Assembly (NCBI GenBank): GCA_009923795.1 | Contig: RFSU01000115.1 | Coordinates: forward strand, 1-7,589 | From: Sphingomonadaceae bacterium | Lineage (GTDB): Bacteria > Pseudomonadota > Alphaproteobacteria > Sphingomonadales > Sphingomonadaceae | Reading direction: 5' to 3' | Length of the DNA: 7,589 nt | Shown: positions 1 through 6,071 of the stretch, piece after piece | Layout: each line of letters opens with the position of its first letter | Position numbering within the stretch: position 1 is the stretch's first letter | Notes under the pieces: model-generated | What the model was told of the DNA's origin: nothing | The model's input: only the letters and a program-made list of their open reading frames with translations | Database searches by the model: none | Program-made: the position numbers and the translations under genes

Positions 1-199
1 GCCCCAAAATGACGACGCGCACCTTGGGCAGCGGGGTAAGGTCAAGCGCCCGAAACCAGTCTGTGCTCTGTGGGAAGATGGTTTTTCCAGCGGCTTTCTC
101 GGCCACCAGAAAGCGGCGGAGCGCCTGCATGCGCGCCGTTTCAAATTCTGGGGCGAGGGCCGCTTTCCAACTCTCTTCTAGCTTGATCCTATCTGTCAT
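1..199 (-). CDS. ung: Uracil-DNA glycosylase, family 1 (N-terminal part; cut by window edge)
   Basis: The enzyme removes uracil from DNA and so starts base-excision repair. From the ATG at 199 the minus strand reads 66 open codons to the window edge. The protein begins MTDRIKLEESWKAAL and continues through 'RMQALRRFLVAEKAAGKTIF' to 'LTPLPKVRVVILG'. These match the N-terminal helices and first beta strand of family 1 Ung. The window ends just before the place where the catalytic QDPYHG motif should follow, so the active site cannot be checked. A weak AAGG lies 4 nt before the start. The gene is divergent from the crotonase gene across about 105 nt. The family assignment rests on resemblance of the N-terminal third only, but that segment is characteristic. 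Confidence 0.9.
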   Translation of the reverse strand, partial: MTDRIKLEESWKAALAPEFETARMQALRRFLVAEKAAGKTIFPQSTDWFRALDLTPLPKVRVVILG

Positions 200-304
200 G
201 CGGCCTTGGTGCGCATGGGAGCACATCCTGTCAATGCGCCTCGGGTGTTGCCAGAGGCTGTCATTGCCGCCATGAAAACAGGCAAAGAAATAGGAGAGAC
301 AGAC
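200..304. promoter_or_regulatory. Divergent intergenic region between ung and the crotonase gene
   Basis: The two flanking genes point away from each other, so promoters for both should lie in these 105 nt. I see no clear -35/-10 pair, inverted repeat or operator. The only clear signal is the AGGAG ribosome binding site at 292-296, in front of the crotonase gene. The reading frame stays open upstream to a TTG at 206, but that extension does not resemble the family and is treated as non-coding. Confidence 0.4.
292..296 (+). promoter_or_regulatory. Ribosome binding site that sets the crotonase start
   Basis: AGGAG lies 8 nt before the ATG at 305. This supports that start over the TTG at 206, which would add 33 residues unlike the crotonase family. 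Confidence 0.75.
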
Positions 305-1213
305 ATGGCTGATTATCAGACGATCAAGGTGGATGTGTCGGAAGGTGTTTTGACGCTGACCTTGCACCGCCCGGACAAGATGAACGCCTTCACCAATGAG
401 ATGATGCAAGAAATGATTGCCGCCTTTGATCAGGCGGATGCCGATGATTCTGTGCGTGCTGTCATCGTCACCGGCGCTGGCGACCGCGCCTTTTGTGCAG
501 GGGCTGACTTGTCGGCGGGGGCAAAAACCTTTGACTATGCGGATCGGGATGACCGGGCTGACAATGCGTCGGCTGTGTCTGCTGAAGGCAAGGTCGATTT
601 AAGCCATGAGGGCGCACGAGACGGCGGTGGCCGGGTGACGCTGCGGATCTTTAACTGCAAAAAACCTGTCATTGGGGCCATTAACGGCGCGGCTGTGGGC
701 ATTGGCGTGACGATGCAGCTGCCAATGGATGTCCGCTTGGCTAGCCGCACGGCGCGCTTTGGCTTTGTCTTTGCCCGGCGCGGGATTGTGCCTGAAGCCG
801 CCTCAAGCTGGTTCCTGCCCCGTTTGGTGGGGATTAGTCAGGCGTTGGATTGGTGCTATTCCGGGCGCGTCTTTGGCGCTGAGGAAGCGCTGAAGGGCGG
901 CCTGATCCAGTCTATCCATGAACCGGAAGATCTGATCGCCGCCGCCCGTGCGCTGGCGCATGAATTGACGGATGAGAGCGCGCCTGTGTCTATCGCGCTC
1001 ACGCGGCAGATGATGTGGCGCATGATGGGCGCGTCGCACCCGATGGAAGCGCATAAGCTGGATAGCCGCGCCATCTGGTCCCGCGGGGCGGCAGGGGATG
1101 CCAAAGAAGGCGTTGTCTCCTTCCTTGAAAAGCGTCCCGCCGTTTATCCTGATCGCGTAACGGAGGATATGCCGCACTTCTCGCCCTGGATGGACGAACC
1201 CAATTACGGCTAA
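305..1213 (+). CDS. Crotonase-family enoyl-CoA hydratase/isomerase
   Basis: A 302-residue crotonase-superfamily protein that probably acts on an acyl-CoA in beta-oxidation or a related pathway. The N-terminal core holds 'TLHRPDKMNAF' (19-29). The oxyanion-hole segment 'AFCAGADL' is at 62-69 and the second, 'NGAAVGIGV', at 127-135. By eye alignment with rat mitochondrial enoyl-CoA hydratase, its two catalytic glutamates (Glu144, Glu164) fall on Thr136 and about Phe156 here. An acid is present instead at Glu164 of this protein, in 'RRGIVPEAASSWFLP'. That is the position of the single catalytic Glu in PECI/Eci-type delta3,delta2-enoyl-CoA isomerases. Isomerase activity is therefore as likely as hydratase. 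A charged stretch at about 75-110 makes it longer than the usual 260 residues. It converges with the DUF1295 gene, 12 nt apart. Family certain; substrate unknown. Confidence 0.9.
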   Translation: MADYQTIKVDVSEGVLTLTLHRPDKMNAFTNEMMQEMIAAFDQADADDSVRAVIVTGAGDRAFCAGADLSAGAKTFDYADRDDRADNASAVSAEGKVDLSHEGARDGGGRVTLRIFNCKKPVIGAINGAAVGIGVTMQLPMDVRLASRTARFGFVFARRGIVPEAASSWFLPRLVGISQALDWCYSGRVFGAEEALKGGLIQSIHEPEDLIAAARALAHELTDESAPVSIALTRQMMWRMMGASHPMEAHKLDSRAIWSRGAAGDAKEGVVSFLEKRPAVYPDRVTEDMPHFSPWMDEPNYG

Positions 1214-1225
1214 TCTGCTCTGCCT

Positions 1226-2020
1226 TTAGCGGCGCGGCGGCATGGGAAAAAAGGATGAGGTCCGGCGGAGATAGTCCTCATAGCCGGGCCTGTTCTTTTT
1301 CAGCCGATGCTCCAGCATCGGCACACCCGATACCCGCATCAGCAGGAAGGTGATGAGGATCGGCCCGATAATGGTCGCAGCGCCGAGCGGCGTGTTCGCC
1401 GCCACCAGCCAAATGCCCCACCACGTGCACGCATCGCCAAAATAATTGGGGTGCCGCGTATAGCGCCAAAGGCCTGTGTCCAGCACCTTGCCGTCCATGG
1501 CGGGATTGTTGCGAAATGCGGTCAGCTGCGCGTCGCCAATCGTCTCAAAGGCAATGCCGATAAGCGCAATCGCAACACCGGCCCATTGGATCATGCTGAG
1601 CGGCGTATCGTCGCCCCATGCTGCCCCCAATTGTGCCGGCAGGCAGACGATGAACAGCAGCGCATATTGCATCAGGAACACTTGGATGAAGGAAGCTTTG
1701 GCAAAGCTCCATCCCCGCTTCGCCATCAGCCGGCCAAGAATGGCGGTATAGCGCGGGTCGACGCCATGGGCGCGCCAGCGGGTGAACAAGTGCAATGACA
1801 GTCTCAGCCCCCAAATGGCTGTGAGGCCGAAGAGAATGGTTGCCTGCGTCCCTTCCGCGCCCAGCATCACAAAGCTGGTCGCCGCCAGCAAAACCATGCC
1901 GAACGACCAGAAGCTGTCGATCACCGATACATCTTTGATGCGGACACAATAGGCCCATAACGCCGTCATGCTGACGGCCAGCACAACCGCATTGGTCGTC
2001 AGTAAATGGGTGATCGTCAT
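1226..2020 (-). CDS. DUF1295 family membrane protein (steroid 5-alpha-reductase/ICMT-like fold)
   Basis: A 264-residue polytopic inner-membrane protein. Hydrophobic segments are at about 3-24, 38-54, 60-78, 110-132, 143-161 and 200-230. The hallmark is 'GLWRYTRHPNYFGD' at 183-196, followed by 'GYEDYLRRTSSFFP' near the C-terminus (246-259). Both are typical of DUF1295 proteins, which are related to the C-terminal domain of steroid 5-alpha-reductases and to isoprenylcysteine methyltransferases; in those families this region binds NADPH or S-adenosylmethionine. The true substrate of DUF1295 proteins is not settled, and nothing here decides between reductase and methyltransferase. The ATG at 2020 follows a purine-rich GGGGGGAAG. 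It starts 32 nt after the aldehyde dehydrogenase stop on the same strand, so co-transcription is likely. Length is normal and the frame intact. Confidence 0.88.
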   Translation of the reverse strand: MTITHLLTTNAVVLAVSMTALWAYCVRIKDVSVIDSFWSFGMVLLAATSFVMLGAEGTQATILFGLTAIWGLRLSLHLFTRWRAHGVDPRYTAILGRLMAKRGWSFAKASFIQVFLMQYALLFIVCLPAQLGAAWGDDTPLSMIQWAGVAIALIGIAFETIGDAQLTAFRNNPAMDGKVLDTGLWRYTRHPNYFGDACTWWGIWLVAANTPLGAATIIGPILITFLLMRVSGVPMLEHRLKKNRPGYEDYLRRTSSFFPMPPRR

Positions 2021-2052
2021 TGTCTTCCCCCCGAAGCTCTGTTCTGAGCCTT

Positions 2053-3483
2053 TTATGCCTTAAAGTCGCGCGCGATGGAGCTCTTTGTGGCTTTGCCGTA
2101 AGGCGGCATCAGCCCGGCCAATTTGGACACGTTGATCTTTGGCTGGTGATAGACGGCCTTGGCATGGCTGAACGTCTTAAAGCCGTCAAAGCCGTGATAG
2201 GATCCCATGCCCGACGGCCCGACGCCGCCAAAGGGCAGGTCTTCCATTGAAATATGGAAAATCACGTCGTTCACGGTCGCGCCGCCCGAAATTGTCCGAT
2301 CGAGCACCTGCCGTTTTTCGGCTTCTTCCTCGCCAAAATAATAGAGGCCCAGTGGACGATCATGACCATTCACATAGTCAATAGTCTCTTCAATCCGCTC
2401 ATAGGTTTTAATCGGGAGAACAGGGCCGAAAATCTCTTCCTGCATCACCTTCATATCTTCGGTCGGGTTGCGCACGAGATAGAGCGGCATTTTGTGGCGG
2501 TTGGACGCGCCAAAATCTTCATTGGCGGGGTTGATTTCAATCACCTCGCCGCCTTTGGCCTTGGCATCGTCCAAATAGCTGGTCAGACGATCGCGGTGGC
2601 GGGCGTTGACGACAGAGGTATAGTCCGGATTTTCGAGTAAAGTCGGATACATGACCGACACAGCCTTGGTCATGCCAGCCACAACTTCCGCCTCTTTTTC
2701 GCGCGGCACCATCAAATAGTCGGGCGCCAAGCAAATCTGCCCGGCGTTCAGCATTTTGCCTAAGGCGATGCGCTGTGTCGCGCTCTCAATATTGGCGGAT
2801 CTGCCGATGATCGTGGGAGATTTACCACCCAGTTCCAGCGTGACCGGCGTCAAATTATCGGCGGCGGCATGAAGAATATGTTTGCCGACGCCCGTGGCCC
2901 CTGTGAAAATCAAATGGTCAAAGGGCAGCCCGGCAAAGGCCTGACCAACATCCGGCCCGCCAGAGAAGAAGGCGGCTTCTTCTTCAGCAAAATATTTGGG
3001 ACCGATCTCTTCGAAGAGCGCGGCGACCGTTGGCGTATATTCAGAGGATTTGATCATGACCCGGTTGCCCGCAGCAAAAGCGCCCGCCATCGGTCCGGTC
3101 GTCAACTGGACCGGGAAATTCCAGGGCGCGATGATGCCAACAACACCCATGGGCTGATATTCAACGGCTGCCTTTGCCCCGAATAGGCCAAGCGGGAATT
3201 CCACCTTGCGGCGTTCTGGCTTCATCCAGCGATCAAGCTGTTTGATGTTGTATTTGAAGGAGCGGATCGATGGCACAATATCTGTCATCATCGATTGTTC
3301 GATGCTGCGATGGCCAAAATCTTCCGATAGTGCTTTGCAAAAGGCCTCCCCATGGTCAACCATCATCGCGATCCCGCGCCGGAGACGATCCTTGCGGGCG
3401 GCTGCCGACACCGGGAGTTCGGCCGTAAAGGCACTGCGCTGGGCATTGAGTGTGGCAAGCATCTGATCTTTGGTGACAGCCAT
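2053..3483 (-). CDS. Aldehyde dehydrogenase, coniferyl aldehyde dehydrogenase-like
   Basis: A 476-residue NAD(P)-dependent aldehyde dehydrogenase that oxidises an aldehyde to the acid in the cytoplasm. All catalytic elements are visible: 'PWNFP' with Asn122, Lys145 in 'VMIKSSE', the cofactor-loop 'FTGATGVGK' (193-201), general-base Glu217 in 'LELGGKSP', nucleophile Cys251 in 'GQICLAPDY', 'EEIFGPV' (349-355) and 'PFGGVGPSGMG' (417-427). The 'GQICLAPDY' setting, the length and 'FKYNIKQLDRWM' (76-87) fit the class-3-like, coniferyl aldehyde dehydrogenase (CalB) group. Members are used for aromatic or medium- to long-chain aldehydes, so coniferyl aldehyde is not proven as substrate. AGGAG lies 6 nt before the ATG at 3483. 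It sits 71 nt after the SH3 gene and 32 nt before the DUF1295 gene, all on one strand. Confidence 0.9.
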   Translation of the reverse strand: MAVTKDQMLATLNAQRSAFTAELPVSAAARKDRLRRGIAMMVDHGEAFCKALSEDFGHRSIEQSMMTDIVPSIRSFKYNIKQLDRWMKPERRKVEFPLGLFGAKAAVEYQPMGVVGIIAPWNFPVQLTTGPMAGAFAAGNRVMIKSSEYTPTVAALFEEIGPKYFAEEEAAFFSGGPDVGQAFAGLPFDHLIFTGATGVGKHILHAAADNLTPVTLELGGKSPTIIGRSANIESATQRIALGKMLNAGQICLAPDYLMVPREKEAEVVAGMTKAVSVMYPTLLENPDYTSVVNARHRDRLTSYLDDAKAKGGEVIEINPANEDFGASNRHKMPLYLVRNPTEDMKVMQEEIFGPVLPIKTYERIEETIDYVNGHDRPLGLYYFGEEEAEKRQVLDRTISGGATVNDVIFHISMEDLPFGGVGPSGMGSYHGFDGFKTFSHAKAVYHQPKINVSKLAGLMPPYGKATKSSIARDFKA

Positions 3484-3489
3484 TTTGGG

Positions 3490-3494
3490 CTCCT
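3490..3494 (-). promoter_or_regulatory. Ribosome binding site of the aldehyde dehydrogenase gene
   Basis: AGGAG on the minus strand lies 6 nt before the ATG at 3483, within a GAGAGGAG purine run. It supports the chosen start. Confidence 0.7.
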
Positions 3495-3543
3495 CTCAGT
3501 CTATTTTGTGGGATGATGAAGCCGACGCGCTTCAGACGCAAGT

Positions 3544-3564
3544 CGGCAATTGGGTCAATTGCCG
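3544..3564. other. Inverted repeat over the stop codon of the SH3 gene
   Basis: CGGCAATT (3544-3551) pairs perfectly with AATTGCCG (3557-3564) across a 5-nt loop. The TGA stop of the SH3 gene (3555-3557) lies in the loop and the edge of the arm. On the minus strand no U-run follows, so it is not a standard intrinsic terminator. It could weaken read-through into the aldehyde dehydrogenase gene or protect an mRNA 3' end, or be chance. A second repeat, GCCGAC (3521-3526) with GTCGGC (3542-3547), shares part of the same arm and would compete with it. Confidence 0.4.
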
Positions 3565-4007
3565 CCCCAAATATGCGCGCTTTCAATATAGCCCGCCTTG
3601 CCGCCGACTTCAAAACGGCACCAGCCAAGGCCGCATTCGCTGATCGCGCCAGAAACGCCGGGGCCCACGCGCCAGATGATCTTGCCGCTTGCTTCAGGCC
3701 GATTGCGGAGCGGACGCACGTCGCCAAGGACAATCGCTGTTGTCTTGTCTGAAATCAAATTCGCCTGCATCCAGCCGGTTGTGCCGTCCGGATCAACGAC
3801 TTTGCGCCAGCTGGGGTAGGTAGCAATCACCTTTACTGGCAGGCCGGCACGTTGATACATCCAGACCACCGGAAACTGTTGCCCGGGGCCAGTGCGCATC
3901 CGTGCTTTTCCGGCGCTGATCGATGCCCAATAGGGGGGGCTAGTGTCAGCGAAGCTTGGCGTTGAAAAACCAAGGCAGGCCAAAAGGATAAGACAAAAAC
4001 GGATCAT
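3555..4007 (-). CDS. Exported protein with two bacterial SH3-like domains
   Basis: A 150-residue protein that probably works in the periplasm. Residues 1-20 form a signal peptide (MIR, then the hydrophobic run FCLILLACLGF, then 'STPSFA' before D21), fitting cleavage after Ala20. 'LLAC' at 8-11 resembles a lipobox only weakly. Two SH3-like repeats follow: about 28-92 ('ARMRTGPGQQFPVVW', 'GTTGWMQANLI') and about 93-147 ('VRPLRNRPEASGKIIWRVGPG', 'GKAGYIESAHIWG'). This is the SH3_4-type bacterial SH3 arrangement; such domains often bind cell-wall peptides or protein partners. The ATG at 4007 is preferred over the TTG at 4046 because it puts the signal peptide at the N-terminus. Its GGGAAG lies 4 nt upstream. 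It heads a minus-strand group and is divergent from the hydroxyacid dehydrogenase gene. Exact role unknown. Confidence 0.8.
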   Translation of the reverse strand: MIRFCLILLACLGFSTPSFADTSPPYWASISAGKARMRTGPGQQFPVVWMYQRAGLPVKVIATYPSWRKVVDPDGTTGWMQANLISDKTTAIVLGDVRPLRNRPEASGKIIWRVGPGVSGAISECGLGWCRFEVGGKAGYIESAHIWGGN

Positions 4008-4107
4008 CAAGCTTCCCAGATAAAATGGTTGATGACGTTTAACCAATTTCTCAGCAGTTCTTCAACCTGTGCTTGCAGCAATTCGTGTCCCGGCTTAGCA
4101 AAAGGGC
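4008..4107. promoter_or_regulatory. Divergent intergenic region between the SH3 and hydroxyacid dehydrogenase genes
   Basis: Both neighbours start here and point outward, so this 100-nt region should carry both promoters. I see no strong -35/-10 pair. The best plus-strand candidate, TTGCAG then TAGCAA with a 17-nt gap just before 4108, is weak. No clear operator is visible. Confidence 0.4.
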
Positions 4108-5103
4108 ATGACTGTTCCAGATCGCCCCGCCCGCCCCAAAGTTATCGTCACGCGCGAACTGACCGATGGCGTGATGCGCCGAATGGAAGATTTGTTCGAT
4201 GCGACCTTGAATCGCGAAGATCGCGGCCTGACTCGTGCTGAACTGGAGGCCGCAGTTGCGGACACCGATGTTTTGGTTCCGACCATTACCGACAGGATCG
4301 ATGCAGATTTATTGGCCAAGGCATCTCCCCGGCTCAAAATGATCGCCAATTTTGGTGTCGGTGTTGACCATATTGATCTGCACGCCGCGCGGGAACGCAA
4401 AATCCTTGTCACCAATACGCCGGGCGTCCTGACCGAAGATACGGCGGATATGACGATGGCTCTCATCCTGTCCGTTCCGCGTCGTCTTGGCGAAGGGGAA
4501 AAACTGATCCGCTCGGGCCAATGGAATGGCTGGAAGCCGAGCGGGATGCTGGGCCACAGGGTTAACGGCAAGACGCTTGGTATCATTGGAATGGGCCGCA
4601 TAGGCCGCGCCGTTGCCAAGCGGGCACAAGGCTTTGGCATCAGGACGATTTATCATAACCGGCACCGCTTACCCGAAAGCATTGAGGCGGAACTGGGCGC
4701 GCGATTTGTCGAATTGGATGTGCTCTTCACCCAATCCGATATAGTGTCGATCAACTGCCCGCATACGGCCGAGACGCACCATTTGGTCGATGCCCATCGC
4801 TTATCGCAAATGCGCAGCGATGCGTATCTTGTGAACACATCGCGCGGTGAGGTTCTGGATGAGAATGCTTTGATTGAGGCGCTGGAATCGGGCCGGATCG
4901 CGGGGGCGGGGTTAGATGTTTATGTGAATGAGCCGCATGTTGATCCGCGGTTTCTGAACCTCGCCAATACGGTGCTGCTGCCGCATATGGGCTCTGCCAC
5001 CTATGAAGGGCGCGCCGCTATGGGCGAGAAAGTGATCGCCAATATTCGCGCCTGGGTGGACGGGCATCGGCCGCCGGATCAGGTTTTGGAAGGCTGGGAC
5101 TGA
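4108..5103 (+). CDS. gyaR: D-2-hydroxyacid dehydrogenase, glyoxylate/hydroxypyruvate reductase-like
   Basis: A 331-residue soluble dehydrogenase that probably reduces glyoxylate or hydroxypyruvate to the D-2-hydroxy acid. The substrate-binding loop 'NFGVGVDHID' is at 81-90. The Rossmann motif 'GMGRIG' is at 161-166. The catalytic triad of the family is complete: Arg246 in 'NTSRGEV', Glu275 in 'VNEP' and His293 in 'LPHMGSAT'. After the second beta strand the sequence is 'YHNRHRLP' (182-189), with Asn-Arg where NAD-specific members have an Asp. This suggests a preference for NADPH, as in GRHPR-type reductases. The ATG at 4108 is the only reasonable start, since an in-frame TAG lies at 4096-4098. 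Its purine run AAAAGGG ends only 1 nt before the ATG, an unusually tight ribosome binding site. The stop directly abuts the purQ stop. Family firm; exact substrate inferred. Confidence 0.88.
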   Translation: MTVPDRPARPKVIVTRELTDGVMRRMEDLFDATLNREDRGLTRAELEAAVADTDVLVPTITDRIDADLLAKASPRLKMIANFGVGVDHIDLHAARERKILVTNTPGVLTEDTADMTMALILSVPRRLGEGEKLIRSGQWNGWKPSGMLGHRVNGKTLGIIGMGRIGRAVAKRAQGFGIRTIYHNRHRLPESIEAELGARFVELDVLFTQSDIVSINCPHTAETHHLVDAHRLSQMRSDAYLVNTSRGEVLDENALIEALESGRIAGAGLDVYVNEPHVDPRFLNLANTVLLPHMGSATYEGRAAMGEKVIANIRAWVDGHRPPDQVLEGWD

Positions 5104-5766
5104 TTAGGCGCTTTTGGCGAGCGCGTCGAAAATGCGCTTTCCATCAAGGCGGCCATGCGCATCTTCGCTGCACCGTTCTGGATGGGGCATCATGCCGAGC
5201 ACATTGCCACCTTCATTGAGGATGCCGGCAATGTTGCGCGCTGAACCATTCACCTCTTCCGCATAACGAAAGGCGACGCGGCCTTCGCCTTCCAGGCGAT
5301 CCAGCGTGGCGGTGTCCGCAAAATAATTGCCATCATGATGAGCGACTGGAACGACAATGTCTTCGCCTGCATCATAGAGGTTGGTAAAGGCCGATTGCGT
5401 ATTCGCGACGGTCAGCTTTACATCGCGGCACACAAAGGAAATGCCGGCATTGCGCATCAACGCGCCGGGCAGGAGCCCGCTTTCGGTCAACACCTGAAAG
5501 CCATTGCAAATGCCAAGCACATAGCGGCCGTCGGCTGCGGCATCAGAGACGGCGCGCATAACCGGTGATTGCGCGGCCATCGCCCCTGAACGCAGATAAT
5601 CTCCATAAGAAAAGCCGCCCGGCACGCCGATCAGATCAATGCCATCGGGCAGGCTGGTTTCTTGATGCCAGACCATATGTGGGGCCTGACCCGTTGCCTG
5701 TTCAAAGGCGACTGCCAAGTCGCGGTCACAATTGGAACCGGGAAAGACGATAACGGCGGTCTTCAT
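5104..5766 (-). CDS. purQ: Phosphoribosylformylglycinamidine synthase subunit PurQ (glutaminase)
   Basis: The class I glutamine amidotransferase subunit of FGAM synthase. It releases ammonia from glutamine for PurL, which makes FGAM from FGAR in purine synthesis. The 220 residues match the usual PurQ length. The N-terminus 'VIVFPGSNCDRDL' (5-17) and 'GVPGGFSYGDYLRSGA' (47-62) are characteristic. The nucleophile is Cys87 in 'GICNGFQ'. His195 and Glu197 of 'MMPHPER' complete the triad. It follows purS with the stop and start sharing one base (TGATG), which suggests translational coupling. Downstream it converges with the hydroxyacid dehydrogenase gene with no gap, so purL is not next to it. Confidence 0.97.
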   Translation of the reverse strand: MKTAVIVFPGSNCDRDLAVAFEQATGQAPHMVWHQETSLPDGIDLIGVPGGFSYGDYLRSGAMAAQSPVMRAVSDAAADGRYVLGICNGFQVLTESGLLPGALMRNAGISFVCRDVKLTVANTQSAFTNLYDAGEDIVVPVAHHDGNYFADTATLDRLEGEGRVAFRYAEEVNGSARNIAGILNEGGNVLGMMPHPERCSEDAHGRLDGKRIFDALAKSA

Positions 5767-5996
5767 CAGATGCGCTCAATCCGGAAGTTTTCGATGACGG
5801 TATTGGCGAGGAGCTTGCGGCACATATCCTCAATCTCTGGATCCGTCGTGCCGTCGGCAAGATCCAGCTCAATCATCTTGCCTGCGCGCACATCGTTAAC
5901 GCCGCCAAAGCCAAGGCCTTCCAGCGCATGGTGGATCGCCTTACCCTGCGGATCGAGAACACCATTTTTGAGCGTGATCGTGACGCGGGCTTTCAT
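5766..5996 (-). CDS. purS: Phosphoribosylformylglycinamidine synthase subunit PurS
   Basis: The small structural subunit that holds PurQ and PurL together in the three-part FGAM synthase. The 76-residue protein is typical in size. It starts MKARVTITLKNGVLDPQG and carries 'IHHALEGLGFGGVNDVRAGK' (21-40), the usual PurS signature, ending in 'NTVIENFRIERI'. The ATG at 5996 has AAGGA 10 nt upstream. Its TGA overlaps the purQ ATG by one base. It is 75 nt downstream of the MoeB/ThiF-like gene on the same strand, so it may be read from the coaBC-dut series, from its own promoter, or both. Confidence 0.96.
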   Translation of the reverse strand: MKARVTITLKNGVLDPQGKAIHHALEGLGFGGVNDVRAGKMIELDLADGTTDPEIEDMCRKLLANTVIENFRIERI

Positions 5997-6071
5997 CGCA
6001 GGCGAGTCCTTTTAGGAGGTCAGTTGATAGGCGCGCCTATGCCCGCCTGCGCGGCGAAGGGCAAGGTCAGT
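5997..6071 (-). promoter_or_regulatory. Intergenic region upstream of purSQ
   Basis: These 75 nt separate the MoeB/ThiF-like gene from purS, while the other junctions in the series overlap. They hold the purS ribosome binding site, a perfect 14-bp palindrome at 6027-6040 and a 9-bp direct repeat at 6017-6025 and 6064-6072. There is no GC stem with a U-run, so no intrinsic terminator is apparent. A purSQ promoter or operator here is possible but not shown. Confidence 0.4.
6027..6040. repeat. Perfect 14-bp palindrome ATAGGCGCGCCTAT upstream of purS
   Basis: The sequence equals its own reverse complement over 14 bases with no spacer, and ends 31 nt before the purS start. With no loop it is more like a protein-binding site than an RNA hairpin. 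About one such palindrome is expected by chance in every 16 kb of random sequence, so its position rather than its existence is the point of interest. Confidence 0.5.

Noticed and set aside
206..304. 33-residue N-terminal extension of the crotonase from a TTG at 206
   Set aside because: It does not resemble the family, has no ribosome binding site, and the ATG at 305 has a good one.
803..1177. 124-codon minus-strand open frame opposite the crotonase gene
   Set aside because: Antisense to a well-supported gene, with shadow-type composition and no recognisable domain.
1307..1798. 163-codon plus-strand open frame opposite the DUF1295 gene
   Set aside because: It is antisense to a clear membrane protein gene, and its product is rich in His, Arg and Pro like a GC-rich shadow frame.
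4008..4046. TTG at 4046 as the SH3 protein start
   Set aside because: It would place 13 polar residues before the signal peptide; the ATG at 4007 gives a standard one.
4073..4107. Possible sigma-70 promoter TTGCAG/TAGCAA before the hydroxyacid dehydrogenase gene
   Set aside because: The -10 match is poor and cannot be separated from chance.
5108..5137. Imperfect inverted repeat GCGCTTTT / AAAATGCGC at the end of purQ as a bidirectional terminator
   Set aside because: The arms have a bulge, the A/T runs are at the inner end of the stem rather than after it, and it lies within purQ codons.
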